Shown here one piece after another: positions 45,979 to 56,710 of a DNA stretch of 64,000 nt. Position numbers and translations under genes: made by a program. Positions within the stretch are counted from its first letter, which is position 1. Every line of letters starts with the position of its first letter. Under the pieces are notes generated by a model. The model did no database searches. It was not told where the DNA came from and was given only the letters and a program-made list of their open reading frames with translations. The stretch is taken from the NCBI GenBank assembly GCA_003116995.1, contig BDSL01000110.1:62001-126000 (forward strand), written 5' to 3'. The stretch is from Yamagishiella unicocca. Lineage: Eukaryota; Chlorophyta; Chlorophyceae; Chlamydomonadales; Volvocaceae.

Positions 45979-48900
45979 ATGGCAGGACAGAAGCGCGACG
46001 CGAAATGGCTCAAGGAGCAGTTGTCGCGGGTGCGGTTTGGGGTCGGATCAGGGAATGGGGGCGATGGGGGTTTCGTTGGTGAAGATGGTGTTGGTGAAGG
46101 GAGCTGCTAAAGCAGTGACCCAGATGGCGGACGACTAGGAACATGGCAGACGATTCCGATGCCATCTCGATCAAGTCGGGGTCTTACGAGGGAGGAGGGT
46201 GGGTGCTTGTCCCACTCGAGGAGCAGGAGCAGCAGCAGCAGCACCGCTGCACTGCCCAGAACGTCACATCACTCCCCTCAGGCCACACGAACCCAGCCAC
46301 CGCAGCAAGCTGGCCGGTTGGGCCTTCCCCGGGTATACCCCGCAACGCACCCACCCGCCGCTCCCCCATCCGCACCGCCACCATGTCGAGCAGGAGGCCC
46401 TCGCCACAACTTGCAACCACCAACTACCTTCGCGCAACCACCGTAACCGCAGGTGCTTGGATGGGACGAGATGATCGTGGAGGGGCTGGTGGATGCCGTG
46501 GTTCGTGCGGCGGGGCCCGGGGGCGACCGAGCGGAGTTGGATGAGATGGTCGAGGTGGGTGCGCTGGGCGGTCGACCGAGGTGTGATCTAATAGCGTGCA
46601 GCGTTGCGACACGTGGTCGAGGGGCTTGGGGTTTTAGGGTTTCGTGCGGGCTGCGCGGGGAGTAAAGCGCGCGCGTCTCGTTCGTACGCCCTGCACGACA
46701 CCCCGTACGACACCGCCGCCGTGTGCAGAATTTCATGGCGGATAGCCCCGCGGGCATTAAGCTCATCAACGACTTCTTGGCGCCGCCGCCACAGCGCGGC
46801 GGCGGCGGCGGCAGTGGTAGCGGCGTCGGAGATAGCGGCGCTGGGGGCAGCGGCAGCAGGGCCGCCGCCAGTGCCGCAGCCGTAGCAGCCGCCGGCGGCA
46901 GCGGCGGGGGGAAATCGTATGCTGCATCGGCTTCAACGGCCCAACCGACGGGCGCACCCCGCCACCACCAACAACAGAACCAACAACACCCTCAGCAGCA
47001 CGGCCGCAACCAGCGCCAGCAGCAGCCTGCAGTGTCTTCGTCGTCGGCGCTTGCCTCCTCGACACCTCCCGGCTGGCAGGCGCTGGGGCCCGCCGCCGGC
47101 GGCGGCAGCTCGTCCTCGACGTCCGGCGCAGCTGCAGCCGCCGCCGCGAAGGGCGGCGCCGCGGGCGTTGACGACTTCAATCGCTTTGTGGTGGATGACC
47201 GGGCGGGCGGCGGCAGTGGCGGCAAGGGGGCTGGGATTCGGAGCAAGCCGGGAAGCAGCAGGGACCTGCAGGTGAGCTCGTGATGGTGCTCCGTGATGGT
47301 GCTCGCTGACGGTGCTCACCTTCATGCGGCTCGTGATGCAGCTCGTGCGGGTGCGGGTGCTGGGTGCTGGGTGCTGGGTGCTGGGTGCTGAGTGCCGATT
47401 AGCGCCCAGCCCAGCAGCAATCTGGGCACCGCTCGTTGCGCTGCGGACGCTGCGAAGAGTTGACCATGACGCCGCGCGTTGCTTCCAAGCCTGACCCGCG
47501 GGACACCTGCCGCGCCTCGGACCCTGCCGTACAAAGCAGACCGCTATGCCCCCTCGTCCCCACTTCAGGCGCTGGAGGCAGGCGCGGCAGGCGCCGAGGT
47601 AAGGTATCAGGGAGCAAACGGCGTCGGTGGTGGTGGTGGTGGTGTTATGGTGGTCAGCTGGCTTGTTCAATCTCATGCTCGTTGTGCCTGTGCACGAAAT
47701 GTTTACACACGGGCACTCCCGAACCCCTCATGACCCCCTCATGACCCTCACGGCACCTCACGGCCCCTCATGACCCCCTCATGACCCTCACGGCACCTCA
47801 TGACCCCCTCACGGCCCCTTATGACCCCCTCACGACCCTCACGGCCCCTCATGACCCCGCCCGCCCGCTTGTCGCCCCCCGCAGAAGCCACCCAATACGG
47901 CTGACGGAGCCGGGGGCAAGGTGCTTGGCATGTTCAAGGCGGGTGGCCGCATCAAGGCGCCCTCCGGTGCGTGGGTGGCGGTGGGCCGGTGATGCGTTGG
48001 TGATGGGCCGGTGGGTCGGTGCTAATGATTATCGTTGCTTGTCGCTCTTGGCATCCGCATGCATGCATACGGCGTGCTGAAATGGTTGGAAAATATTATT
48101 TGGCAAGTGGCGAAGCATTACTGGCAATAAAGCGGGGAAGGGCGTAAAAGATGTCCGATGTTGGCGATCACGGCACTCGCCGTTTTTGGTTGAAACTTTG
48201 TCTCACACAGCTGCGAATCGCGACTTTAACGCCCCTCCCTGGATACCGACGGACGGGCCTGATGCCACAGCCAAGCCGGTGGGAATGCGCAGCCCCGACG
48301 GCGGCGCGCTGGCGGTGGCGTCCTCCCTGGAGCGGCAGGTACGCACTCGTTTTGAGCAGCTGGCTGGAGGGGGAGGAGCGAGGGGAAACCCGTGTACACG
48401 ACGCGGGGGGCGGGGCATGGCGAGGAGACCTGATTGCACGACGTAGGAAACGGAGGGCAGAAACCAGCAGGAGAATAGGTTTCGGACGGGGGGAATAACG
48501 CAGGCGCGCCTACCGTACCGGCCTGCCATAGCCCATATTTGAGTACACACGCTGTCCGGATGCGCATTGGGCCTTGTCCGAATGCCAAAGCTCACTCCAG
48601 CCACCCGCGGACTCCTATCTCCATGAAGCTACTATCAATGACCCTATACCCGTCCTCCTGCTGGCTCTGGTGATCCTGGTGGTGCTGGTGGTGCTGGTCG
48701 TGCTGCCAGGTGATCAACTGCCTGGGTTGCGGCAAGATCTACGACTGCCGCGCCGTAACCAACGATATTTTGAAGTTCTTGGGTGGGTTGCTGGGTGGGT
48801 TGCTGCTCGCGGGGGGGGGGGATGTTGTCGGCACGGCGCAGGTTGGCAGAGGAAGGCTACCAAGGTAACCTCACTCCCCCCCTCCCCTCCATGCCGCGAT

Positions 48901-51378
48901 TTCGTCCGCTCCATTCGGGAATTGCGGCACGCATCCCCCTTGGCTTATGCGTGTTGTCGATACCCGACCGATTCGCCGTACATCGCCCGTGTTTCAAGCT
49001 TTCAACACACCTGAGCCCGCACCCTGGCTACCTGCTGCAGACCGCGGCGGCGTGTGCACCTTCTGCGGCGACACCGTGCCGCTGTCGTACAAGGACCGCC
49101 AGAAGGCGGCCGCCGCGGCGGCGGAGGCGGCGGCGGGGGCGGCTGACGGCGACGGACGCGACCGGCAGGCCGCTGACGGCGCCGCTGGCAGCGGCGGTGC
49201 GGCGAATGGCGGTGGGGAGGATGCTGCCGTGGCGGCGGCACGGGCGTTCAAGGTGGGGCGGCGTCAACTGGTTAAAACCAACAGCCTTTTTAAGCGGCAG
49301 TTGTTGGGTAATCAACGGCCAACCGCTTGGATGAACAGCACAACCGCCACACGGCTCTCCGTTTGCGCGTCGGTTTGCAGCTGTGCTGCTGGGTAGTGCC
49401 GCCGCCACCCTCTTGCGACCTGCCGTACCGTTAACCCGGCAGGTTCCCCCAACGCAACCCGATGATGCCTGCCTGCTGTACGACAGGATCGGCTCGTGGA
49501 GTACGACAGGAACGCTGCCAAGCGTACGACGGTGATTGACGACCAAAGCGACTTCTTTGAGATCGACACAAACGCCTGGCTGACCGACAAGGTGCGGAGA
49601 CGGGCTGGGAAGCCATGCCGCCATCCCCAATATAGCGCCGGGCTCTTCGTGCCATCGATAGTTGGAATCTTGGAAAGCCAAACATTTGAAAGCCCTTGGT
49701 GGCATGGCGCACTGAAAAGAAGCACAGACAAAACACACATCGCAGCAAACAAAGCCGCCTCCCCCCTCCCCCTCCCCGCCGCTCCCCGTCTCTTCTGGAC
49801 CGCCATCATCACCGCCTTGGTTTGTCGGCCGTGGATTCGCGGATTCTCCTTAAACCCCCCCTCCCCCTGGCTCCCATGTGCTCCCCCCCCTCTTCCCCCC
49901 TCCCCCGAAGGAGCGAGAGGAGCTCCGCCGGCGGCGGCAGCTGGAGGAGGAGGCGGAGGCCACACGCCGCAAGCGCCGCACCGTCACAATCGACCTCATT
50001 GGGCGGAAGGTGAGCGGGCGGACGTACAGCCCTGTACGGCATTGCATGGCAGTGTCGTGTCGTAGAGACATCCAATCTCGCTGAGATCAGGACCTTGATG
50101 CAACCGGGGGTTCCCAAACCAGAGGGCATCCTGGCCTCGCCCCGCTATGCGCTGGTTGGGAACCGGTTGGGATGGGGTACGACGTCCCACGTGGCCGGTC
50201 GTGGCACCATGTCCCTTGTCCAGTTGTGGGCAATGCTTGCGTGTGCCTCCCAACTGAGTATCGTTGCATACAATGCTTATATATACCGTTGTATCCGTGC
50301 TCACGGTACCGGTATACCGGGGGGCGTTCGTATCTCATCTTCTCTGTAGCTTCCGTGCTCATGCCGCCGCTTAACACCACCGTGGGGGCCGGTGCCGCCG
50401 AAGGTCGTGTTGGACGAGGACGTCCGCAAGGCGGAGGAGAAGGAGGTGCAGGCGGCCGTCGAGCGCGCCGCCGCCGCCGCCAAGGCCGCCAAGGCCGCCG
50501 AGGTGCTGCGCAACACCGACGGCGACGGCAGCGGCTCGGCGTACGGCAGCGGCGTTGCCGTCAGCGGCAACGCCATGGGTGGCATGGTAGGATGGGGGGC
50601 GTCGAGTTAGGGGACAGGGCTGCCAGGGTTGCGTCGACAACGGATGCCGAAGCAAAACAGCACCCCTTCCCGCAGCCCCTTCCACACCCCACGTTCCTGT
50701 CACCCTGCTTCCTTCCGCCATTTTATTTTTCCTACCGGTATCCCTCTCTTTCCCGCCTCTGCCCTTCCTCCATCGCTCCAGGGGGGCGGCCCCACGCGCG
50801 AGCAGCTGGACGCTGCGCTAGACGCCCTCCGCCGCATGAAGGCCACCATCAATCCAGCCATCGCCGCTAGCGCCGCGCCGCTCTTCCTGCCGGCAGCAGC
50901 CAAGGCGGCCGGAGGTGCCGCAGCCAAGGGGACCGCCAGCAAGAGCCCCGCTGGCGGCAGCGGCGGCGCCACCCCGGCAGCAGCTGCCGGGGCCGCGGGA
51001 GGCTCTCGTCGCACCGCGCCGGCAGCGGCGGGCTCGTCGGTATCACGTGGCTCCTCGGGCGCAAAAGGTGCGATGCCGGCCATAATTAATGGCTTAAATT
51101 GCCTGGATATTCTAGTCGACCAATACGCACCTGCTCCTCACTGCGGTCGATGTCCTTGAGGTGACGACCGGCTGGCCTTTTCAGGGGGCGCTGGCAGCGG
51201 TGCGCGGGGCCGACCCGCGGGTCAGCAGGAGCGCCGGCACGACCGGGTGCAGCACGACCTGGGCGCGGAGTACGGCTTCGACGCCTTCGGAGCCGAGGTG
51301 GCGCTGGACGAGCTGATGGGTGGGGCGCTGCTGGATGCGAGTGAGCAGGTAGGACTTGTGGGGGTGGGTGGGTGCTAG
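45979..51378 (+). CDS. TRIP4: TRIP4/ASC-1, activating signal cointegrator 1, about 695 aa
   Basis: A subunit of the ASC-1 complex (with ASCC1-3), which acts in transcription coactivation, alkylation repair and splitting of collided ribosomes. Exons: 45979-46029, 46453-46554, 46729-47271, 47569-47598, 47885-47966, 48211-48338, 48710-48782, 49041-49252, 49487-49591, 49911-50009, 50404-50586, 50782-51067, 51185-51378. The N-terminal helical domain (VLGWDEMIVEGLVDAVV, NFMADSPAGIKLINDFL) is followed by an Ala/Gly/Gln-rich linker. The zf-C2HC5 zinc finger has C316, C319, C325, C342 and C345 (CLGCGKIYDC, VCTFCGD). The conserved LVEYDRNAAKRTTVIDDQSD, EREELRRRRQLEEE and RTVTIDLIGRK identify the family. 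No ASCH domain was found. The last exon either reads on to a stop at 51376-51378 or is spliced at 51348 (cag|gtagga) to an exon I did not find. Confidence 0.88.
47730..47870. repeat. CTCATGACCC/CTCACGGCCC tandem array in TRIP4 intron 5'
   Basis: Irregular 10-18 bp units of cctcatgacccc and ctcacggcac in the intron 47599-47884. A small gggtgctg array lies at 47345-47395 in the preceding intron. Confidence 0.75.
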
Positions 51379-52136
51379 TTTTGGGGGTCGGAAAGATTGG
51401 CAGTCACATGTGAACCGGGAAGAGAGACTGGGTTCGGGGGTCTGTTAGGTCAGCAGGTAGCAGCAGAGGAAGGTACAAGGTAGACGGCAGCCCGAAAGGC
51501 CAAGGAGGTGAGGCGGAGTGCCGTATGCCTGCGGCATTGGCGGAGTCGCCCCTTTTTGTCGCTAGGAACGCGAGACGCTGCTGCGTTAAGCGGCCGTACG
51601 GCAATGCAGTTCTGCCTTAAACAGGAGGTCGTCGTCCGTTTGATGGTAATAACGTGGGCAACCGGTACAGGACGGCTTCCACGCGTTAGCTCGCGTTTGG
51701 CGATCAAGAAAGGTTACGGGAATATTGGGTTGCTTCCCATCCGCATAACTTTTCCATGACAGCTGGCTGGCAGCAATACCGGTATGATCGGGCGTTTTTG
51801 CGCGCTTTGCCGGTTTACTTTTTTGGCAAACAAGCATAAAAGTGTGTATACCATGAGATGTTGCAGCACTATTCGTGTTGATAATCAATAGGCCTCACGA
51901 AGAGCGTCAGATCGTCTCACCAGCAAAATCGCCCGATGATGTTCACCACGATGTTCCGCAGTTAATCAAGTTCGTGTTACGCCATGTTTTCTTAGCCTTT
52001 GATATTTTATTGGTGGGAGTAAAGCCCACGCTCGAACACACGGCCGGCGCAAAAAGGCGAAACGGACATAAACGCTGCACATAGGAACGGATTGCACCTA
52101 ACTGGATTTATCAAATCGAGGCCACTACCGCGACTG
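51379..52136. other. Gap between TRIP4 and AlkB genes
   Basis: About 760 bp without a supported exon; composition falls to moderate GC. The AlkB frame is open upstream to 52023, so an additional 5' exon or a fusion transcript cannot be ruled out by eye. Confidence 0.45.
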
Positions 52137-54495
52137 ATGGAGGCACCGGGAGTCAATGAGCCGCTGGGGCAGGGTGGGGCCTCGGAGCCTCGTGGCGGAA
52201 TGGGGCCGTCAGCAGGGAGAATGACGACCCAAGACCTGCTGAGCTACGCCCGCGGCATGGCCGCCTGGCTACCAGCGGTGCAAGCAGGGGCATCGGCGCC
52301 GGCGCCATCCCAGTCGGCACTGGCCCAGCCAACGCAGTGCCCACACCGGGCTACGAAGCGCAGTCGTGACGTGAGGCTTTGGCCGCTGCAATGGCCTGCT
52401 ATTGATTTGCCTGACTAGCCTCTTCCCCTGGTCCTCGCCCTGGCCGCTGCGTGCCCACCCACCCAGCCAGCCGAGAGGGCGGCCTTCGGGCCCTTTCCTC
52501 AATTGCACGCTAAGATGTGTTTCCCGTCCATCTTGCACCACTACGTCTTGTGTCACTTGCTTTCGAACCCGACCGGTGGTGATGTACGGCGCCGCTTTAT
52601 TACTGCAGGACGGTCCGTACGATATCTGCCCACCAGACATGGCCCCTTCCACGTCGTACTCTTCGGCCGCCACGTCCACCGCGCCGCGCGCTGGCGGCGC
52701 GCCACGGCCCGTATCGGGCCTGCCGCCGGGGGTCGTGATCCTCAAGAGCTTCCTAACCATGGACGAGCAGATCAAGATTGTAACGCATATCCGGGATTTG
52801 GGAGTCGGGCAAGGCGGTTTCTACGTGCCATCGTACAGCTCGGGCGGGCGGCTGGCGTTGCGCATGATGTGTATGGGTCTGCACTGGGAGCCGCGGACGA
52901 GCAAATACGAGCCAACGAGGTAAGGGGTGGGTGTGATGTGGCAGTTTGGGGTTAGGATAGGGGGCGGTCGGTGCTCGGGGCAGGTGCGCAGGTGTCGGTT
53001 GGCTTTCGGTTGTCGGTTACCGAGTGCCGCGATAAGTGTAGTGCCTCCAAACCCGGGGGGGCGAGGGCTGGAAAACGCGCACGGTAGTGTATTTACCACG
53101 TTACATGGGCCCCGAGAGGTTTGAATACGGAGCCTCCGGGCTGCGTCCATTGTGTCCGTCGACCGGCTCATTCCGCCATCAATCCCCGTGCCTATCGTTC
53201 ACGGTACTGTCACGGCCAATGTACGGCAGGTCGTCGTACGATGGGGCCACGCCGCCGCCCATCCCGCCCTGGCTGGCGGAGCTGTGTGAGCGCTGTCTGA
53301 CCGCCGCCTCCGCCTTCGCTGCCGGCGACGGCGGTGCCCGTTTTCCGCCACTGCACCCGGACATCTGCCTGGCAAACTTTTACGAGCGTTCCGGGAGGCT
53401 GGGAATGCACCAGGTGTGCCGTGGAGCAGAGCGGAATGGGTGTCCCTTGGCAACAAGCGTCAGCATTGTTGCGCAATCCCGGAGTATTAGGAACGGAATC
53501 TTTTTTCCCCCAGTTCCCTGCCCCAATCGTGAAATACAGGTTACCCCATGTTTTTGCGGACAAATGCCTTGGCACGCGTACCTGAATAAGGCCCAGGGCC
53601 GTGCGTATGGCTGACATATCTGGCAACGAAAACCGTGGCGCCCTCTCGCGCAGCACCCTTGCTTGCCCCCCTTGAATGCCTCCTCCGAAACCATCACCCC
53701 GTACGCCAGGACAAGGACGAGATGGCAGATTCGCTGCGCGCGGGGCTGCCGGTGGTGTCGCTGTCGCTCGGCGATGCGGCGGACTTCTTGTACGGCAGGT
53801 TGGTGTTGGTACGGATAACGCGCCGTAGTACGGCGCACGCGGGCTTTGCACGTGGGCTTTCTGCGGCCCAGGTGTTTCGCGGTGCTGCCTCGCAACCCAA
53901 GTAGAACCCAAGGTAGCTCTTGCTCTGATATCAAGGCCCTATTGGGCTATCGGGCGCATCGTCTGGCACTGAAAGGGACGCAGGAAGGAGAAAGAACCAC
54001 CCGACCGAGGTACAGCAAACATCCGCGCCGCTGTCTCCAATCCAACTGAACCCAACCCAACTCACCCTCAGGACCCGCGATGTGGACCAGGCGGGGAGCG
54101 TGAGATTGGAGTCGGGTAAGTGGTTTAGGGCGGCAGTGGGTCACGGTGAGGGTCTTGTTAGGGTTAAGGCAATGGCCGGGCGGTGTTTTGCTGGCGGCGT
54201 GCGGTAGGATGGGTACCCTGGTAGCAGCGGTGGTTAGACTGATCCATGTCATGACATGTATGCATTTGCGTTGACCAAATGCATTTAGACGTATCATGTG
54301 TGCTAACGCGTTTGTGTTTGCCGTGATGCCGCAGGTGACCTGCTGGTCTTTGGCGGGCCTGGCCGGATGATGTACCACTCGGTGGCCAAGATCCACCCCA
54401 ACACGGCACCAGCAGAGCTGATCCGCAGTACCGGTCTGCGGCCGGGTCGACTGAACCTGACCTTCCGCCAGTACAGGGCAGCCGCAAGCGGGTAG
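52137..54495 (+). CDS. AlkB-type 2-oxoglutarate/Fe(II) dioxygenase, 340 aa
   Basis: Oxidative demethylase of alkylated bases in DNA or RNA, using Fe(II), O2 and 2-oxoglutarate. Exons: 52137-52370, 52609-52919, 53230-53413, 53710-53798, 54072-54115, 54335-54495; all phases join. The nucleotide-recognition segment (LHWEPRTSKYEPT) resembles E. coli AlkB. NFY at 231-233 precedes the iron ligands H242-x-D244 (LGMHQDKDE) and H302 (RMMYHSV). The 2OG-binding RxNxTxR is R326-LNLTF-R332. VSLSLGDAADFLYGR and ESGDLLVFGGPGR are also typical. The catalytic set is complete, so the enzyme should be active. It is closer to bacterial AlkB/ALKBH1 than to ALKBH2/3 by eye. The N-terminal 80 or so residues are unconserved. 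52137 is the first ATG in the open frame. Substrate (1meA/3meC repair or 6mA/tRNA) is not determined. It follows TRIP4 directly. Confidence 0.92.
53915..54025 (+). repeat. Dispersed repeat family D copy in AlkB intron 4
   Basis: Contains atcgggcgcatcgtctggca, ctgaaagggacgc and gaccgaggtacagcaaac, matching the copies at 55545-55680 and 56505-56590. It lies within the intron 53799-54071. Confidence 0.65.
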
Positions 54496-54629
54496 TGTGC
54501 TCAGTAGCAGTTCATTCACATTCTGAATATGAATGTCCTCCTTTAACGAGTGTGAAGTTACTGACTGCCATGGCATTGTCGTGCCGAGAGTGCACGAAGT
54601 CATCGACATACAAAGAGATATTTCGAAGT

Positions 54630-54634
54630 TGTAA
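54630..54634 (+). promoter_or_regulatory. Candidate poly(A) signal TGTAA of AlkB gene
   Basis: TGTAA 135 bp after the stop codon at 54493-54495, immediately before the tRNA gene. Confidence 0.5.
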
Positions 54635-54712
54635 TACTCTTCAAGCAAGTAGATGGTTGGCTTAAATTTCCTTCACATTTTCAGTAAGATTTCATGCAGA
54701 TTCCTACTGTGT

Positions 54713-54797
54713 TGCTCATACTGGGGCTCGAACCCAGGACCTGCGGCTTGCTGAGAAGGCATAAGACCACCGCTCTAACCTACTGAGCTATATGAGC
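54713..54797 (-). tRNA. tRNA-Ile (anticodon UAU) with 11-nt intron
   Basis: On the minus strand the 7-bp acceptor stem is GCTCATA/TATGAGC. The D arm is GCTC-AGTAGGTTA-GAGC and the T arm CTGGG-TTCGAGC-CCCAG. The anticodon stem GTGGT/GCCGC (two G-U pairs) brackets a loop C-T-TAT-G, with the anticodon at 54763-54761. An 11-nt insertion (ccttctcagca or a shifted equivalent) sits at the canonical 37/38 position. Discriminator base A at 54713. Confidence 0.85.
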
Positions 54798-55419
54798 ATG
54801 CTCACGGTATGCCATCGCGATCCGCACAACGAGTCCCTACAACAAGTTCGCGTTTGTGGCGTCGCAGAAGGTGCGTTGCAGAGAGGTGGCGTTGCGCGGG
54901 CTACGCGGGCGTTGTGCGCCAGCTCACACCCCAGAGAAAGCTAAGCACGGGGTTCATGACCCACGGCAGGCAAAGGGCTTAACGGCCACCAGAAAGCAAG
55001 GGAAGCGAAGCTCGTGCGGGAAGGCCAGTCATGTTGGTAGGTGACCGAGGACCGTGGGGTGCAAGCCAGTCTTTTATTCCACCCCGAATCAGGTGCTAGT
55101 GAGGTAGGTTGAAGGTCAAGCCTCAACCCAGAACCCTGTGCCAGGCGCAAGCTTACGACGGCTTACGCAAGCAGGCGCAAGCTTAGCATTGTTGTAGTAG
55201 TAACTGTTACAGTAGGCCCCAGCTTTTGCATGTGGGCGCTTGCTTGGTAGGAGCGTCAGTGATATTGCTGTACCGGTACCTCGGTTCGATTGGCTTTTTT
55301 CTTTGACCGACAGGCAGACTGAACCAGACAAAGAGATAGAAGATAGAAACCCAGCGGCACGCAGCACCGCACCAATGGCAAACCACAAAGACCAGCAAAA
55401 CATCAGTTTGGTCTCTGGG
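54798..55419. other. Intergenic, no gene seen
   Basis: Contains a duplicated aagcttacg/caggcgcaag motif near 55145-55185 and the first taactgttacagtaggcccc block (55200) of the repeat region that follows. Confidence 0.4.
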
Positions 55420-55680
55420 CCATTGTTCGGGGTTTCTGGTGGTTTGCCGTACCTCGATTGACAGGTCTGTTCTTCTTCTTGTCTCACTTCCAGTGTCAGG
55501 CGATGCGTCCGATGGCTTTTCTTTCTCTGGTAATAACTGTTACAATGGGCCCCAGATCAGAAGGTAGAGCCATCGGGCGCACCACCTGGCACCGAAAGAG
55601 ACGCTGGAAGAAACAAACCAGTCGGCGACCGAGATATGGCAAACCACCAGAAACTCCGACCAAGGGGCCAGAGAAGAAAC
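55420..55680. repeat. Inverted-repeat element, family D (near-palindromic, about 260 bp)
   Basis: The left arm, 55420-55525, reads gtttctggtggtttgccgta then tgcgtccgatgg. The right arm, about 55560-55680, is its diverged reverse complement (ccatcgggcgcacc ... tatggcaaaccaccagaaac). The short centre contains taataactgttacaatgggc. Folding would give a long imperfect hairpin. It is probably a MITE or two inverted copies of the family D repeat. Confidence 0.7.
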
Positions 55681-56710
55681 AGCGGCACCAGCCGCCCAGG
55701 AAGAAGTAGCCCCCTAACAGCAATACACCAACTGCAGCCCAAGCAGCCCCTCGGCCAGAGCAACCAGCAGAGCGCCCCCCCTTCAGGGTGGTGGGAGCAG
55801 TGGATGGACGGGCAGCGTCCGCGCTGGTGTCGGCACACTGTAACACACACATACACACTAGCCTGGAACCCACTGTAACAATTACTATTACAACAATGAA
55901 TCGAGGAGGGGCCACGGTTACAGGGACACAAAGTCCACTTTCTCCCTCGTCCTTTTTGGGATTGTTTTTGGCCATTCTGTAGATAAGTATGCAGGGTCAC
56001 TGTAACCCTGTGGCAAGGTTACAGAGACCCAAAGTCCTTTTTTTCCTGTCCTTTTTGAACTGAACAACCCGCAGCAACCCCTCCCCAATCCTTGTTCGGC
56101 ACCCCTTCCTGAGGAAGGTTGGGCCGCTGTGGGGCCTCGGCAACCCTTCTTGCGGGTAGTTTCCGGTCGCCTTGTTTGTGAGGGGGGCGGCCGACATGGA
56201 TGTGGGTTTGTGATCAGCCCCCGGCTGCGTGGTGGCAGGGTTTTCCCCTGGATGCTGGTCTGTCTCATTCCTGGGTGGGCGGCATGTGTTTTTTGGGATA
56301 AGAGGCGGGCAGTTGTAGTAACTTTGTTATAAGTGTTACAGTGGGCTCCAGACCTTGAAAGGTAGTAACTGTTACGGGCAGTCGTTCTGGTTGCGCCTTG
56401 GCCTCGCCCCACTGGTTCACCGGTTGCGGGACTGCTAGATAGATGTAGTACTAATTGTTACAGTGCTGAACGTGTTGTTGGTCGGTTAGGTTCTTGGTTG
56501 TTGTAATTGTTACAGTGGGCTCCAGACCTTAATAGGTAGAGCCATCGGGCGCATCGCCTGACACTGCGAAAAGAACCTGAAAGTGCCGGGAAAACATCGC
56601 CTCGGAGCATACGGCCTACATCGGCCTACTAGCAACAGCGGCTGGTGTGCCTGGCGCGCTTGCTGCCATAGATTTCTAGACAGAGGGGAAACCTACATCT
56701 GGTAGATTAA
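55681..56710. repeat. Region rich in taactgttacagtgggc blocks, family D
   Basis: Blocks of the type taa(c/t)tgttacagtgggctc occur near 56328, 56368, 56450 and 56505, and inverted near 55872. The block at 56505-56590 is followed by ggtagagccatcgggcgcat as in the 55545 copy. No gene seen. Confidence 0.6.

Noticed and set aside
52092..52136. Earlier AlkB start at 52092
   Set aside because: The codon there is TTG; 52137 is the first ATG in the open frame.
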